Shown here in pieces: positions 29,031-39,676 of a stretch of 64,000 nucleotides of DNA. Under the pieces are notes generated by a model. The model worked only from the letters and a program-made list of their open reading frames with translations, made no database searches and was not told the DNA's origin. How positions within the stretch are numbered: position 1 is the first letter of the stretch; every line of letters starts with the position of its first letter. The stretch comes from Micractinium sp. NFX-FRZ (Eukaryota > Chlorophyta > Trebouxiophyceae > Chlorellales > Chlorellaceae). Where the stretch lies: the NCBI GenBank assembly GCA_029339195.1, contig JAPTJF010000078.1, forward strand, positions 108,734 through 172,733, read 5' to 3'. The translations under genes were made by a program, and so were the position numbers.

Positions 29031-32000
29031 ATGCCGTCCTCGCACCGCCGCTCGCCGTCCAAAGTGGCGGAAGGGCGGGCGGTGGTGGTGGAGGGCGAGG
29101 TGTGCCGTGAAAGCAATGTGGCCGACAAGCTGGTCAACCGCCGCTGGATGCAGCTGCTCAGCGGCGCCAGCAGCGGCAAGGATGGCTCGCCGGCAGAGCC
29201 GCCAGTGCTGGCCAGCTTCCGCAACGAGGGCGACAGCGAGCCCAGCAAAGTCTGGCAGCTTACCAAGGCGTGCACTGTGGATGAAGTCAGCAAGGGCACA
29301 TTCCACTTGGTGGGTGCTGGCTGGCAGGGTACAGTGTTGCACATACTTTTCTGCCTGGTGGGTGCTAGCCGTTTGCGTGATGATGCCTGAAATGGCACCA
29401 CCAATGCCGCCCCGTCCACTGTTTGCTCACGACGCTTTTGCACTGCTGGCCTTGCCTGCAGAGGGTTGACACCTCAACTCTTGTAGCCCTGGTCGCGGCC
29501 AAGTACACACCCATAGAGCTGGTGAGTCAGGGTTGGGTGGAAAGGGGCTCAGCAGTGGAGGCGGGTGCTAAACACCGATAGAGCTGGCAAGTGAGGTTGT
29601 AGGATGTCGAGGGTTTCAGCAGCAAGGGAGGCGGTACGTAGCTGGACGCCGTGCCAAAGGGTTGCGTATGAGAATGCCAAGTGTGCTTGGCATGCCATGC
29701 ACGGTCCAGCTGGTGAGCATTTTGGCTGTGGCTATGGCAGCACCCACCTCACTTCACCCGACCCCCTGCCCCCATCCCCACCCTGCCCTTGCAGTACTCC
29801 TTCACCCTGCACTTTGGATTCAGCGGCATCTTTGCCGCCGAGAGCCTGCGGCTGTGCTTTGAGCAGGAGGCGGCGGCGCTGGAGTGGCACGCACAGCTGG
29901 CGGGGATGATCGGCCGCCTGGAGCGGCAGGGCAGCGGATGTGAGCAGCGCCGGTTTGTAGGCAGGACTGTGCCGGGCACCACCTTGCTTGGCAGGCTGCA
30001 GCCGGCTGCTCCAGATCTGCTGGCCAAGCGCAGCTTGGCGCCTGCCTGCTGGATTGCTCCAATTCATTGCCGGCACACAGTGGCTCAGCTATGCCTGACT
30101 GCCCGTCAAGCGCCCTGCACCTCTCATGCAGTGGGCTCTTCTGCTGGATCCTTTGGGCGCGCCTCTTCCTTGGAGGCAGCGGATGGCGGGGCGGCGGGTG
30201 GCGCGGCATCCGCCAATGGCGCCACGGCGCCAGCCTCGGCAGCAGCAGCGGCCAAGGCAGCAGCAGCCAAGGCAGCAGCCGCGCAGGCGCAAGAGGATGC
30301 GGATCGGGTGCTGCGCGCCTGGCAGTCTGTGCGGCACGTGAATGGGGTGGCGGTGTATGCTGAGGAAGAGGGGCCGGACGGCGAGGGCGGCGCACTCATG
30401 GTGTCTGCTATCGTGCGCTCCTCGCCCCAGGAGTGCTTCGAGGTGAGACAGCGCTGTGGTGTTCTGCTGAGTCACCGTTAGGGGTCGTGTCGCCTGCCAG
30501 GCATGTGTGGGAGGAGGGCGGCGGGTTGGGGCAAAGCGCGCCTGTGCTGCGCTGAGTTGGGATGACGCTGCAACGCTGGCAGCAGGCTGCTCCCATGCAG
30601 CAGGCACGCACCTCTCATGCCCGGCCCTGCATGCCAGTGTCAGCTTTGTGAGCTGCCTCGAGCCCTACTTCACCACTCTCTCTCTCCGACCTGCCTTTGC
30701 TGCCATGCTTGTGCCCTTTGCATCCCACAGACGCTCATGTCCTCTGGCGAGCGCTCCAGCACGGTGTTGCTGCACGGGGATGAACAGGTGCTGGAGGTGG
30801 TGGACAAGCACACGCAGGTGGGTGGGGACACTTTGTTGGTGGGAGACTTGTGAGAGCACACACTGTGCGTGCAGGCTGGCGTGCTTTTATGCGGGGGGGT
30901 GAGGGCGCAGAGGGGGTTGGCCATTGAGTTGGGTGCAGGTTGCAGCGGGTTGCATGCAGGAGGCAGGCCTCTGCTGCAGCAGCGCATGCTTTGCCGGGGC
31001 ACTGCCAGGCCTGCCCCATCATCACATCGCCACTGCCAACCTCCCCAGCCTCTGGGCCTGCACATTTGCCTGCCCCTGCAGGTTGTCATGCACTCCTTCC
31101 AGCCCGGGGGCGTGGTGGGCCGCCTGTGCGCGCCACGTGAGATGGTGAGTGGCATCAGCACGGTTGGCAGTGCAACCTGCGTCCCGTGGGCTGCACCCGC
31201 CGCTGCTGCCCTGTGCATGCTGGTACCCACCCACTTTCCCGCCTGCCCGCCCATGCGACCCTCCCACCCCACTCTCCACCGCACGTGCCGCAGGTGCTGC
31301 TGCGGTCTTGGCGGCAGGATGCAGATGGCACCTACATCGTGCTGTACCAGTCCACCAGCCACCGCAAAGCACGGCCCAGCAAGGGCGGCCTGTTCAGGTG
31401 GGCGGGGCTGGCTGGCCGCTGCCATTGGCGCCGCTCTGCTGCCGCGAGCAGGCTCTCCGGTGCGCTTGCTGCTGCATGCATCCCTTGCGGGGCGGCAAGC
31501 AGGAGCAGCCTCCACTTGAGGAGGGGCCTTGAAGTCCCCACTCCCTGGTGCCAAGCTGCACTGCCGGGCCCCCCTGCCCATGTGCAGCTGGAAGACTCCC
31601 GTGAGGGCGCAAGTGCAGGCGGCAGGGTTCACCGTGTCGCCGCTGCTGCCGCGGTACACAGGTGAACCAGGGGGCCTGCCGCTGCCCTGCCTGGATCCTT
31701 TCTTGTTGTTGCCTCCCTGCTCTGCCTCCTCTGCCTGTGCCCATCAACCTGCAACCATTACATCCTGCCAGCCTTTTCTCGACTCTGCACCTACCCCAAA
31801 CCCCAATTATGGGGAGCGTGTATCCCGTACCTGCCTCTGCCCAGGCAGCAGCCGCTCCAGGGGATGCCTGCTCACTCTGAGCACAAGCCACTCCCACTGT
31901 CCCTCCCTCCTAACTGCCCCCTGCCCCACTTGTTTCTGCTGCCCATCAGGCGGCGGTCCCTCCCAAGAGTGCCTGGTCACAATGGTGATGAAAGTCGACC

Positions 32001-35000
32001 TGGGAGGCTGGCTGAGCCAGCGCAGCCTGCTGCGGCGCCTGGGGTCCCCCCTGCAAGACACGCTGCTGCGGGCGTGGCTGGAGCCGATGCTGCTTTCGGT
32101 CGTCATGCTGCGCGACAAGGTGCGGTGATGGTACCGGCTGGTACTGCTGCTGGAATGAGCTTGCGATGTGGGAGCTGCTGCGGGTGTGATTACCGGTGCT
32201 GCTGCCGACCGGTGGTATGCTGCAAAGGCTGGCTCTGCTTCCCGGCAGTGTCTGACCACCTGCCGTTGTCCCCAAGCCATTGTCAATGTTGCCGCTGCTT
32301 TCCTGCCCTGCCTGCTTGTCTTGTTACTGCAGGTTGAGCAGAGCCGGTTTGTGGTGCGGCCCTACACCATGGGGGATGCGCTGGAGGAGCCTCCGGAGAC
32401 GCCGCGCACAGAGGGCGGGCCGCACACATTCGCCAGGTCAGCACACGCTGCATGCCCAGCTGGCAACCCTGCCCTCGCTTCGCTTGCTGTCCTGCGCGTT
32501 ACTGCGGGACCACCACCTTCCTCACCCTCCCAGGGTGTCTAGCCGGCCCCTCATCCGCCCTGCCCTGCTGCTTCCGACTTTGCCACCCCCTCGCTCGCAG
32601 GACCACCACGTTCCTCACCTACTCGGGCCGCCGCAGCCAAGACCTGCAAGACCTGCAGACCCGCAACGGCCTGGAGCATCTGGGTTCGGCGGCCAAGGGT
32701 GGCGCTGGCGCAGCGGGCACAGCACGCGCAGCAGCAGACTGGGTGGATGGCGAGGGGGAGTTCTTGGATGCACTCTCAGGCATGCCCTCCCGGCGGGTTT
32801 CATATGACGAGGGCAGCCTCGGCGCGGGCGCGGGCGGCAGCGGTGCAGCGCCGGCGGTGACGGCGCAGCAGCTAGCAGAGGTCCGGGCGGCGCTGGCCAA
32901 GCAGCAGTCGGTGGAGGTGCCAGAGGAGGAGCGGTGGGCGGTGCAGGTGAGGCGCGCCTGCCACAGTGAGGGGGCAAGGGCGAGGGCGGGACGGTGGATG
33001 CTTTGGATGGGGCCAGGGCTGGAAGGCTTGTAATGGGCCCTGCAGTTGCGCCTTTCGCAATCATTCCGTGCCTCCTCTCACTGTCCACTTCCACCCCTGC
33101 CCTGCTCGCCCTGCAGGGTACCGCTGCGCGGCGGTACTGGTCCTGCCCAGGCACCGCTGACCTGCGGGTGCGCGGCAGGAACTACCTCACAGGTGCGCTG
33201 CACATTGGTGTTGTGAGGTTGAAGGGGACTGATAAACTCAGAGGCTAGAGGGTGGGTGGGTGCGCAGCAGAAACATTCTGCGCTGTGCGGTGCGGTGCAG
33301 GAGGGGACGATGCAGCATCTGCATGTATATGGGTGGGTTGTCAACAGTGGTTGGGCTGGGCAGGTGCAGGTTAAGTCCACGGGAAGAGCTGGGTCTTCGC
33401 AGGTGAACTGCTTTCTGGTCGCAACCATTCCATTGAGGATCTGCAAGCACGCTTGTGGTGCCCTGCCTGCCTGCCCACCTCACCCGCGCCTCCCTCACGA
33501 TTCAGCCTTAAACCTGCTTTGCACATTCCCGGCGTCATCTTTTTCGCACCCCTCTGTCTGTGTGCAGACAAGAAGAAGATCCCGGCCGCCATGCCCATGT
33601 TTGACTTGTACTCTGCCGAGCTGGTGGAGGTGGATGAGCCCATGTGGCACATGGCACGCTTCCTGCCCTCTGTCAAGTGAGCTTGGGGGGCGGAATAAGG
33701 AGCTAGAAGAGAAGCCAGCTGGCGGTGGCGGTCCTAGCTAGTGCCAGTGCTGGCCAGAGCTACCTGCACCGCTGCAGGGTGGGCACAGCCCTGCTTTGCT
33801 CTTCGTGGCACCGCCGCTGTGCTGGCACGTGGCGCCGTCATGCGCGCTCCTTGCGCCTCGCTTTAAGCGCTGCCCGCGCTTTGCACTGCCCTGCGCTGTC
33901 CTTCAACTTACCCTCTGGACCCACAAACACGCATTTTGTGTGCACTGCAGGTACTGCGCTGCTCCCTTCATGTTCATCCTGCAGCTCATGGTGCCAGCCA
34001 ACCCGCCCCTCAGGTGTGTGCCCCCTCGCCTTCCCTGGCCCTCTGCTGCCGCCTTGGGGCCAATGCTCGGCTCCCGGATTTTGTACGCCTGCAAGCCTCC
34101 TGCACGTCGTGTTCAGCAAACATCAGAGTTATGCTGAGACCCCCCGCTGCTATCCTCCCCTGCCTCCCCCTCCTGTGCACCCTTACTCCTGTACTGTCAG
34201 GGCCCTCAGACCTCACTGCGGGGTACTGTGCCACGCTGTAGTGCTCCTCCTGCCCGCCTCCATCACCCTCTGTCCGCCTCAGTAACCCCACCAACCTCTC
34301 TCCCTCCCATGCCTTTGCCTGCAGCCTGACCATGGTGTGGACGGCCCCTCTGAACCCCATGACGGAGAGCCTGGACACGCTGTGCGCGGCGTGGCCCGAG
34401 GACTCCAACGGCACCGTGCGCGCCTTCTTCACAAACCTCTGCGAGTGAGCGAGCCCAAGGGTGGTGCCTGCAACAGGGCATATGCTGGTGGAGGACGGGG
34501 CGCGCCCCTTGTCTGAAACCTCTGCAATGAGTGGGGCAAGGGGAAGAGGGGGCGGGAGCCATTGGTGTGAGCGTTCTCCTGACTGCTCCTAGTGCACAGG
34601 GCAGGCATCCTGAAGGGTTAGCTGTCTGTGCATCTGCATGCCCAAGGTTGCCACCCCAGCAAATGGATGGTTCAGCGTTGGCGCCCGTACCTGCCAATAC
34701 AGGAAGATGCACGGCGAGCGCCTTGCAATGCTGACGCTGCCTGCAACAGCAAGGCCAACACGAGCCCACACACCCAGTGAACGCTGTAGCTAGCCCCTCA
34801 CACACAGCACCGCCTCCCTTCCCTCCACACATGCCAACAGCTGGATGCAGGGCGACGGGCCCGAGGCGGACGCGACCCGCAACAAGAAGTTCAAGCTCAT
34901 CCCGCGCATCGTCAAGGGGTCGTGGATTGTGAAGCAGAGCGTGGGCACCACCCCGGTGCTGCTGGGGCAGAAGCTGGCCACGCGCTACTTCCGGGGGCCC

Positions 35001-35901
35001 AACTACTTTGAGGTGCGGAGGAGAGGGGTAATCTCATGATGAGAACAGCAAAGTTGACTGTCCCATGTGGGAACCAGTGCGGCAGGGCGGCCAGTGTCTC
35101 GCAAAGATTTATCGCTGTAGTTGCCCGGCATGCCCTCTCTGCGCACACCAGCTTGGAATGGGCACAGCCTGCAGCGCCACTTCACTTTCGTTGAACCCAT
35201 GTTCTACCCCTCGTTCTACCCGCACGCCCTGTGCAGGTGGACGTGGACATCACCTCCAACACGGTGGCCAACTCTGTCACCTCGCTGGTGGTGGGGGCCA
35301 TCACATCGCTGGTGGTCGACCTGGCGCCGCTGGTGGAGGGGCAGGTGGGCTCAGGGTCGCATGGCTTTGCCTGTGTGTGTAGGCAGGGCGAGGGGCTGAG
35401 GTAGTGACAGGGCCGTCACCTCCTGTGGTAGTGGACCTGTCAGTGGTAGGGGAGGCGTAGGTGCGAGGGGGCTAGGTGCGGGGCTGGCTGTTCAGGCAGG
35501 ATGGGGCTCAGGGTGGGTGAAGTGTACCAGTGTGGCCCGGAGCAGCGCACAGGAAGGTGGGGCAAAGAAGAGCAGAGCGGGGCAGAGCAGAGCGGGGCAA
35601 AGCAGAGCGGGGCAGGGTTGCGGATGTCATGGCACCGGATTGCCCTACTTGCTTCATTACAGGACAAAGACGAGCTGCCCGTGCGGCTGACCGACACCGT
35701 GCATGCCAAGCACCTGGAGTAGCACACTGAGCCATGAACTGACCATGCTGTCACGCACCCTCTGCTAAACCGCAGGCCGAGGACGAGCTGCCCGAGCGGC
35801 TGATTGGCAGCGTGCGGTTTGAGCACCTGGACCTCAAGACGGCCGCCTACCTGGACGACGAGTCGGGGCGCATCTACAAGAACGAGCGCTTCTCGGGATG
35901 A
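29031..35901 (+). CDS. EDR2: EDR2-like protein: PH, START and DUF1336 domains
   Basis: Eighteen exons (29031-29309, 29462-29521, 29795-29939, 30132-30442, 30731-30817, 31082-31144, 31294-31397, 31588-31661, 31950-32119, 32333-32436, 32601-32946, 33117-33192, 33568-33676, 33951-34013, 34325-34444, 34841-35012, 35237-35344, 35776-35901) give 838 aa. An N-terminal PH-like part (VEGEVCRESNVADKLVNRRW ... LHFGFSGIFAAESLRLCF) is followed by an Ala-rich linker, then a START lipid-binding domain (MVSAIVRSSPQECFE, HSFQPGGVVGRLCAPREMV, LLRSWRQDADGTYIVLYQST, then GGPSQECLVTMVMKVDLGGW). The C-terminus (RRYWSCPGTADLRVRGRNYL, KKKIPAAMPMFDLYSAELVE, RIVKGSWIVKQSVGTTPVLL, FRGPNYFEVDVDI, SVTSLVVGAITSLVVDLAPL) is the plant EDR2 C-terminal domain. 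Arabidopsis EDR2 is a membrane-associated lipid-binding regulator of cell death. The ATG at 29031 (GCCGCC context) was preferred over 28986. A second possible last exon is described separately. Confidence 0.85.
29573..29640 (+). repeat. Donor-edge copy of exon 2, EDR2-like gene
   Basis: ACACCGATAGAGCTG followed by GCAAGTGAGG and more similar sequence repeats the end of exon 2 and its donor (ACACCCATAGAGCTGGTGAG at 29506-29525). The copy has a GC instead of a GT donor. Confidence 0.65.
32503..32535 (+). repeat. Acceptor-edge copy of exon 11, EDR2-like gene
   Basis: GGACCACCACCTTCCTCACC repeats the start of exon 11 (GGACCACCACGTTCCTCACC at 32600-32619), about 95 bp upstream in the intron. Confidence 0.8.
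34512..34550 (+). repeat. Donor-edge copy of exon 15, EDR2-like gene
   Basis: CTGAAACCTCTGCAATGAGTG resembles the exon 15 end and donor (CACAAACCTCTGCGAGTGAG, 34430-34449), followed by a similar GGGCAAGGGG-type stretch. Confidence 0.5.
35663..35722 (+). other. Candidate alternative last exon of the EDR2-like gene
   Basis: After a good acceptor (TTCATTACAG) this 60-nt block reads DKDELPVRLTDTVHAKHLE and stop, in frame with exon 17. It parallels the used last exon, which reads AEDELPERLIGSVRFEHLDL and continues 22 residues more. It is either a decayed duplicate or a mutually exclusive terminal exon giving a shorter C-terminus. The downstream copy looks more like the family end. Confidence 0.6.
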
Positions 35902-36587
35902 GCCGGTGGAGGGGCCGCCCCATGGCTGCCTCAAATGCCGAGGGCGCATGAAAATGAGCAAGTGCCCCTCCCTAGGATGAGCCTGGGGACCCCCCATGGT
36001 CCCTCCAAGCCTGTGGGCACATCTGTAAGAACGAGCGCCCCTCCATATGAGGAGGCTGCCGCCCTGAGGTGGAGTACCTGCTGGGGTCTGCACGCTGCCG
36101 CCCCAAGCGCAGCAGCACGTGCCCCGGCTGCATGCCCCCTGTCCAACCTGCGCACCAGCTTGCATGCTAAAACCCTCCGTCTTTGCACTGCTCATGCTTT
36201 TGTTTTGCTTCCCATGTCCCCCTGACTGCTACTTCAGCCCCCTTGTATTGCTTGCCGACTGTCGATTCTTCCACTTGACCCCACACACACCCACGCTCTC
36301 ACCCCCACGCACTCTCCATTCCGCAATAAAGCTTCATCGCACCCCGCTGCTGTGACATTAGCCAGGCTCACTGAATAATGTGCTGCCACTGTATCTGCTG
36401 TTAACATCCTTCCTAACTTCCGCTCCTGGCGGCGCAGCTGGTGATGCAGTGAGCGACGGCTTGCGGCAGCGGCGGCGGGCACAGCATGATGCAATGCACA
36501 GCTGAGAAGAGCGCATAACCTGCCTGCCTGCATTGCCCCGGGTATCCGCCATTCCCCATCAAGCTTGAGCACACATTGCAAGCAGCA
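35902..36587. other. EDR2-like 3' UTR and dCMP deaminase promoter
   Basis: These 686 bp hold no supported gene. A TGTAA at 36024-36028 lies 125 nt after the EDR2-like stop, and an AATAAA hexamer occurs near 36323. The 36360-36420 part is AT-richer and may hold the dCMP deaminase promoter. Confidence 0.45.
36024..36028 (+). terminator. TGTAA poly(A) signal, EDR2-like gene
   Basis: TGTAA about 125 nt downstream of the stop codon at 35901. Confidence 0.35.
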
Positions 36588-39258
36588 ATGACGGAGCTCA
36601 CGACGCAGCGGCTGCTGGCGGTGGCAGCGGCCTCCGCGCTGGGTTCCTCGCTGCTCACGTGGGCGCTACTTAAGCTGCGCACCGCCCACAACCGGGGCGA
36701 GCAGCAAATGCAGCGGGAAGATGGCACCGCACATGTCCCTTCAAACGGGGAGCTGGCTGCCGCTTCCCCTGGCGACCCATTTGACCCTTCGCCGCGCGAG
36801 GGGTGAGCAGCAGCCCCTGCCGTTGAACACGCCGACACAGTTCGGTCACTGCTGCCGCCGCCCGCCTGCCGCCGCTGCTTGCCTGCCGCCACCTCCCTAA
36901 ACCCCCGCCTGCCCTACCCTTCTCCGCTTTCCAGCTACCTAAACTGGGAGGATTACTTCATGGCGGTGGCCTTCCTGAGCGCGCAGCGGTCAAAGGACCC
37001 AAACAAGCAGGTGGGTGCGAGAGATTGCCTGCAGCCGCTGCAAGCCCTGGCGGCAGGCGCGGCGGTCCTTGCGTGTTGCTGCCAGACTGTGTCCGCCCGC
37101 ACTACGGAGTGCTGCTTTGCAGCTAGCACTATATATGCTGCTCCAACCGCCTCCCTGTAGCCACCGCCCGCCTTGCTGCCCCGCCTGCGTGCCGCTCCCC
37201 CGCTCCAGGTGGGCGCCTGCATCGTGGACCGCACCAACGTCATCTGCGGCATCGGCTACAACGGCTTCCCACGCGGCTGCTCCGACTCCCAGGTTTGAGG
37301 GCAGCTCGGGGTGGGGTGGGGAATGGTGTCAGGTCCCCCCCAACGGCAGGGTGTGGCCCTTGGAGGACCGGGCAGCGCTTGGCAGCATGTGCTGTGCCCA
37401 CCATGGGGGCATGCGCCGCACCAGGCCTGGCACGCTCCCCAGCCTCCACCTTTGCCCCATCTGCCCGCCGGGTGCCCTGGTCCCACGCCACCTCGGTCCA
37501 CCTTCCTCCCGCTCCCTCTAATCCGGCTTCCCTGCTTCATATTCTCGCACCTGTTTGCCTGCAATACAGCTGCCCTGGGCCACCGTCTTCCCTCCCGCTC
37601 TGAAACCGGCCTTCCCGCTGCATCTGTTTGCCTGCCACGCAGCTGCCCTGGGCCAAGAAGTCGCGGGAGGGCGACCCTCTGGAGACCAAGTACCCGTACG
37701 TCTGCCACGCAGAGATGAACGCCATCCTGAACAAAAACGGGGCCTCGGGTGAGACTTGGAGGGCGGGCGTGCGGTGTTGTTGTGCTGTTAGTATTGATCC
37801 AGCTTGCCTGCATACGAGCAGAGCATTGTGGTGTTGGGTGAGGAAAGGAGGGCACGATGTTGCTGGCTTGAATGGCTGCAGCCAGAGGCTGGCTTCGAGT
37901 GGGCCTGTTCTGCCCTGCCCTGCCCTGCCCTGACCTGTATTGCCAAGATTTGACCTGGGGTGAACCCGGCCTGCCTGTCGCTGCCTCCAACATGCTCGTG
38001 TGCCGCCCTGTGCAGTGGCGGGTGCGCGTGTGTATGTCACCATGTTCCCTTGCAATGAGTGCGCCAAGCTCATGATCCAGGTGGGTGGGCGTGTCGTGTG
38101 TTTGCACGGGAAAACACGTCAAGCTGTGCTTTTAGCCAGGGGGGTGGGTGATGTTGAGCTTTGACACCGGCAAGGCTGATCCACACGGGCTCATGCTGGT
38201 AGGCGGGGGGTGGCAAGGCACGGCAAAGAATTGGGAGGGGGGAGGCAGGCATGCGGCGAAAAAATCGCTGCCCTTTCCCTTACTGTGTTCCCATGACTCA
38301 CATAGCACTTTTTCTTGACCTGCCACCCTGCCGCATCAGGCGGGCATCAGTGAGATTGTGTACCACGAGGCCAAGGACCAGCCCGCACGCTCCGACTCCC
38401 CACTGATCACTGCAAACTTCAAGTGAGCGAGCTGTGGGCAGGGCGGTAGCTGTGGGCATGGCGGTAGCTGTGGGCATGGCGGGAGGGGCCCAAGAGGTTG
38501 CCTGTGCTGCACTGTGCCGATGGTTTGGGGTTGGTTGGATCACGCTTTCGTTGCTGGCAGCGTCTGACGAGCGGGGCTGGGGGTGCGCATTGGCAGTTGG
38601 GTGCTGCACCTTAGGGTGCACATGCCGTTAGCCTTGGCACTCATCACGTGCAGCATCGACTTTCAAAGCAAGCAGGCAGGGGTCATATTATTGGGACTTC
38701 CTCTGCCACGACGAGACCCAGTCGTACAGCCCCGCCTGCTGCTGGCCGCAGGCCGACCCGCTGCCCAACTGACACCCCCGCTTGCCCCTGCCCCGCACCA
38801 TACTGCCCTTGTACCGCAGCCGTGACCAGCAGTACGCCGCGTCCCGCCGCCTGCTGGCGCTGGCCGGCGTGAAGCTGCGGCAGCACAGCTTCCGGCGGCC
38901 CGTGCTGCTGAGGCTGACCAACGATTCCAAGCGGCCCGCCACCCTGGTACCTCACGACTCAGCATGCAGCAGCAGGAGCGCCAGCCAAGGCGCTGAGGTG
39001 GAGGCTCCCCCCTTGGCGCCTGCCGTGGCGGCGGCACTGCAGCTCAACGGGGAGGCAAGCGGAGGTGGCGGCAACGGCAGCTACAATGGCGGCACAGCCC
39101 AGGCGGCCAGCAGCGAAATGGCAGCGGCACTGGCGGCGGCAGCAGCAGCTGGCGGTGGTGCGCCGGCGGCGCAGGGGCGGCGGCGGCGGGGGCGGCGGCA
39201 GTCCTTGCAGGCAGCAGCAGCGCCGCAGGAGAGGCAGCAGGCGGCTGTGCAGGCGTGA
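36588..39258 (+). CDS. DCTD: Deoxycytidylate (dCMP) deaminase with extra N- and C-terminal regions
   Basis: Seven exons (36588-36802, 36935-37010, 37209-37292, 37643-37748, 38016-38080, 38340-38422, 38820-39258) give 355 aa. The catalytic core runs [43 protein letters not shown], then the zinc motif CHAEMNAI (His ~147, Glu ~149) and FPCNECAK (Cys ~173 and ~176), then EIVYHEAKD and [16 protein letters not shown]. This order is diagnostic for dCMP deaminase, which makes dUMP for thymidylate synthesis. It is longer than the usual ~180-220 aa. An N-terminal hydrophobic segment (residues ~9-28) may be a membrane anchor or presequence. The ~125-residue C-terminal extension is Ala/Gly-rich, ending in RRRRGRRQ, a possible nuclear-type basic patch. 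Confidence 0.9.
37556..37592 (+). repeat. Acceptor-edge copy of exon 4, dCMP deaminase gene
   Basis: TTTGCCTGCAATACAGCTGCCCTGGGCCA repeats the real acceptor and exon start (TTTGCCTGCCACGCAGCTGCCCTGGGCCAAGAAG, from 37627). A copied stretch of CTTCCCGC and CTGAAACC follows. Confidence 0.85.
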
Positions 39259-39676
39259 TTGTGCAGACGTGTATGATGGGAGGCATTTGGCTGTGTGCCC
39301 CCTCTCTTGTAAACACCCTCTTGGCATTGCAATTGTTCATGGTGCCACAGGTTGATCCATGTCAGGGGCACTCACGTTGAGGCACCCAGGAGAAGTGGGC
39401 AGAAGGGAGCAGTGCGCGCGGCGGGTGTTCCTCAGGCAGCAGTACGAAGTCACAAATGCTTTACGGCGTTACCCAAGCAGTGCTGGGTATTAGAGCGTGA
39501 AGCAGGCAGCAGGCAGAGCGTCACAAAGATGGCAAGTTGACATTGGGCATGACCCAGGGTTGTCGGTGCAGGTTGGCATGTTGAAAGTGCCATGGCAGAC
39601 GGGCTGCACGAATACAATACATTATTTGCAATCGATAAATCAGACAGTTGATTGCGCTGGTTCTCATCCGGCCAGA
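39259..39676. other. Convergent intergenic region
   Basis: This region lies between the stops of the dCMP deaminase gene and the minus-strand unknown gene. It holds a TGTAA signal close to the first stop. The part 39600-39650 is AT-rich (TACAATACATTATTTGCAAT). No coding frame is supported. Confidence 0.5.
39308..39312 (+). terminator. TGTAA poly(A) signal, dCMP deaminase gene
   Basis: TGTAA 50 nt after the stop codon at 39258. Confidence 0.45.
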
